Below, in pieces: positions 20,459-22,004 of a DNA stretch of 22,004 nucleotides; the first letter of the stretch is position 1, and each line of letters starts with the position of its first letter. The stretch comes from Apostichopus parvimensis (taxonomy: Eukaryota > Echinodermata > Holothuroidea > Aspidochirotida > Stichopodidae), in contig KN883690.1 in the NCBI GenBank assembly GCA_000934455.1, forward strand, positions 100,692 through 122,695, read 5' to 3'. A program made the position numbers and the translations under genes. Under the pieces are notes generated by a model. The model was not told where the DNA came from, searched no databases, and saw only the letters and a program-made list of their open reading frames with translations.

Positions 20459-20925
20459 TTTGGAGGACTCCTGGCCTTGTAATGTAAAATGGCCTTAGCC
20501 TATATTTATGACAGGTACATGTCACTTTGTAAGACTTAGCCTTGAATAGCCACTGGAATTTTCAGAACAGGTAGCCTACACGTCAACAGTTAGCCTCGGT
20601 CTAAGCTACACAGCTTGGCCAATATGCTACCACTTTTCCAGTATTATCTTTTCACTAATCCTTCAGTAATTCAGTCCTTTCAAACGGTGTTTGACTGTTA
20701 CCACTTCGTTTCTAACTGTTTATCTTCGACATGATTATGCTCATTACGGAAGTACTTTAGGTAGACCTACCGTACCACATCACATTGTATATTACTCAAC
20801 GCAGTAAGTGCAACAAACAACTGGGTGCTACAATTTGCTAATTGCAGCGAAGGTCGCAGTCGCTTTTACGAAGGATTGGATTCAAGCAGCTGTTATACGA
20901 GTTATAACAGCCAACAGCCACATAA
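20459..20925 (-). promoter_or_regulatory. Probable promoter / 5' flank of the Tie-like gene, shared with the divergent transposon end
   Basis: This 467-bp spacer separates the receptor ATG from the Harbinger terminal repeat. It must hold the transcription start and proximal promoter of the receptor unless a 5' non-coding exon lies beyond the transposon. I see no clear TATA box at a defined distance and cannot place the start site. The assignment rests on position alone. Confidence 0.4.
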
Positions 20926-21110
20926 AGGGCCGGTCACACTACAGCGATATCGGATCGGAAACTGATCCGATATAAAATCGCTCCTATAAATCGGATCGGG
21001 GAACAGGTCACACTACAGCGATATTTAAACGGAGTGCGTATTCTAAGTAGCAACCTGTATGCGCGCGTATGTCTGAACTTCAATGCAACTCAGTTAATTA
21101 AGTGAGAAAC

Positions 21111-21406
21111 ATGGCAGACAACGAATTAGACGAAGATATGCTCCTCTATAAATTATCGAAGAGGAACCGTGAGAGATGTCCCCGATTGTGGGTACATGCT
21201 ATAAATGAAAAGCGGGAGGAGCTCGGCGAGTACCACACTCTGATAAGAGAACTTTCTTGCCACGAAGACAAGTTCTTTAATTACTTCAGGATGAACGAGG
21301 ACCAGTTTGAGCACATTTTGGACCTCGTACAAGATGACCTCAAAAGACAGGTGACACAGCTCAGAAAACCAATTTCTGCTCGTCAAAGATTGGCGATTTG
21401 TCTCAG
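21111..21406 (+). CDS. Harbinger-type transposase, first coding exon, 3' part outside window
   Basis: The exon encodes about 98 residues from an ATG in strong context (AAACATGG) to a consensus donor CTCAG|GTAAGC; unspliced reading stops at 21410. Residues include RLWVHAINEKREELGEYHTL, then EDKFFNYFRMNEDQFEHIL, and end KPISARQRLAICLR. This is the N-terminal region typical of PIF/Harbinger (DDE_Tnp_4-type) transposases and of the domesticated HARBI1, just before the catalytic core. The family's DDE residues lie in the missing part. Harbinger terminal repeats 100-185 bp upstream support a transposon copy over a host gene. The first exon has no stops or frameshifts, so the copy may be young, but integrity beyond the window is unknown. 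Confidence 0.85.
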
Positions 21407-22004
21407 GTAAGCATGCGTTGATATTGCAATAATGAAGTCTACCAATAAACGGCAACACTTGCCGCTTTAAAAATAATTGATAATCTTCACCGTAGCGAAA
21501 TTTTTTCATGCGACATCAGGGAAGGAAGTATAGGTCTTAAAAGACGGGAGATTGAACAGGGCAACAAGGAGGGCTGGAGATCTTGGAATTCGGAGTCTAC
21601 GCCTACACCGGGTGAATTGGCAGGCCTCCTTAAAAATGTGATACACCATTGTAAACATCTAATCTGGCACTGTGCCAGACCTTGCTACCGCGTCCAAGTA
21701 AAAAAAAGTGGGGGGGGGGGGCATGCAGGAAATGTGTAGAATGTTTGAAACTGACACGGGGTGGCTCCAGAGGGCGTCAAGCAAAGGCTAGGACTGCTAG
21801 GGATAGACCTCATCTAGCTGAAATACACCAATTAAACAGTTGGCCAGGGACTATTGAACACATGTAATCTTCGTTTAAATCACTGGCCTCACATTTCATG
21901 TTCCTTGATTAGTCAAATGACACCTGATAATTTGTTGAGATTAATTCTTAAATAAAAAAATAGATATGCTTACAAGAATACGACAAAGTTTCATATCAAA
22001 TTCA
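21407..22004 (+). other. Probable transposon intron or non-coding interior
   Basis: This follows the transposase exon 1 donor. I do not see the expected transposase continuation, so it is most simply an intron or an inserted sequence. It contains a run of 12 G at 21710-21721 and an AATAAA word at 21951-21956. Two different frames are open on either side of the G-run (about 21449-21736 and up to 21867), but neither gives a recognisable protein. Confidence 0.4.

Larger units (their letters stand above)
20926..22004 (+). mobile_element. PIF/Harbinger DNA transposon, left end through the window edge
   Basis: The element begins AGGGCCGGTCACACTACAGC just after a TAA trinucleotide (20923-20925), fitting the 3-bp TWA target preference and GGGC-type termini of Harbinger elements. 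A 19-bp word starting GGTCACACTACAGCGATA occurs at 20932-20950 and again at 21006-21024. Between them, ATATCGGATC (20947-20956) and GATCCGATAT (20964-20973) form a perfect 10-bp inverted repeat with a 7-nt loop. These are probably transposase-binding subterminal repeats. The transposase exon follows in the same orientation. The right terminal repeat is not in the window, so the end coordinate is only the window edge. Confidence 0.8.

Noticed and set aside
21153..21509. 118-residue minus-strand frame
   Set aside because: Shadow of the transposase exon on the plus strand.
21449..21867. Two open frames on either side of a 12-G run that would join if the run were one base longer
   Set aside because: No recognisable protein in either frame and no ATG start; the Harbinger continuation is absent. 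Probably intron by chance, though the run length should be checked.
1..22004. CRISPR array, bacterial operon, prophage or multi-gene defence system
   Set aside because: No regularly spaced identical repeats with unique spacers and no compact gene runs; all gene structure is spliced and animal-like.

Overview
The window reads as animal nuclear DNA. It is AT-rich, genes are split by long introns with consensus GT-AG junctions, and dispersed repeats are dense. The protein signature and the recurring TAGGCCTA-type words point to an invertebrate deuterostome, most likely an echinoderm. That assignment is an inference; the sequence does not name the species.

The main gene is on the minus strand. 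Six coding exons (20356-20458, 15709-16035, 10531-10791, 7174-7308, 6173-6328, 5043-5174) join without a frameshift, and every intron is in phase 1. They encode a signal peptide, two Ig-like domains and three consecutive eight-cysteine EGF-like modules. This order, with the RLIVRG...GRWGP junction between Ig2 and EGF1, is the N-terminal ectodomain of a Tie/Tek-type (angiopoietin receptor) tyrosine kinase. The third Ig domain, FNIII repeats, transmembrane segment and kinase are not recognisable here and should lie beyond the left edge. About 5 kb (1-5042) after EGF3 holds no exon I could support.

Upstream of this gene, on the plus strand and divergent from it, is the 5' end of a PIF/Harbinger DNA transposon. 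Its terminal and subterminal repeats (from about 20926) are followed by the first coding exon of a Harbinger-type transposase (21111-21406). The element runs off the right edge. Its end lies about 470 bp from the receptor start codon.

The rest is intron or flank with repeats: a dense array of AACAGGTACCTGTT-like palindromes (about 175-512), two inverted copies of a TTAA-bounded MITE (3862-4234 and 16765-17136) with a tandem duplication of the right part of the second, a nested perfect hairpin (5526-5680), a tRNA-derived SINE (8978-9241), a degenerate direct-repeat family ending in a CA microsatellite (about 9340-10146), a 28-G homopolymer (7395-7422), and an exon-like relic (about 19180-19300). 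I found no bacterial-type operon, CRISPR array or rRNA gene. I see no convincing new multi-gene system. The best leads are the invertebrate Tie receptor with its unusual cysteine pattern, the hairpin, and the palindrome array.
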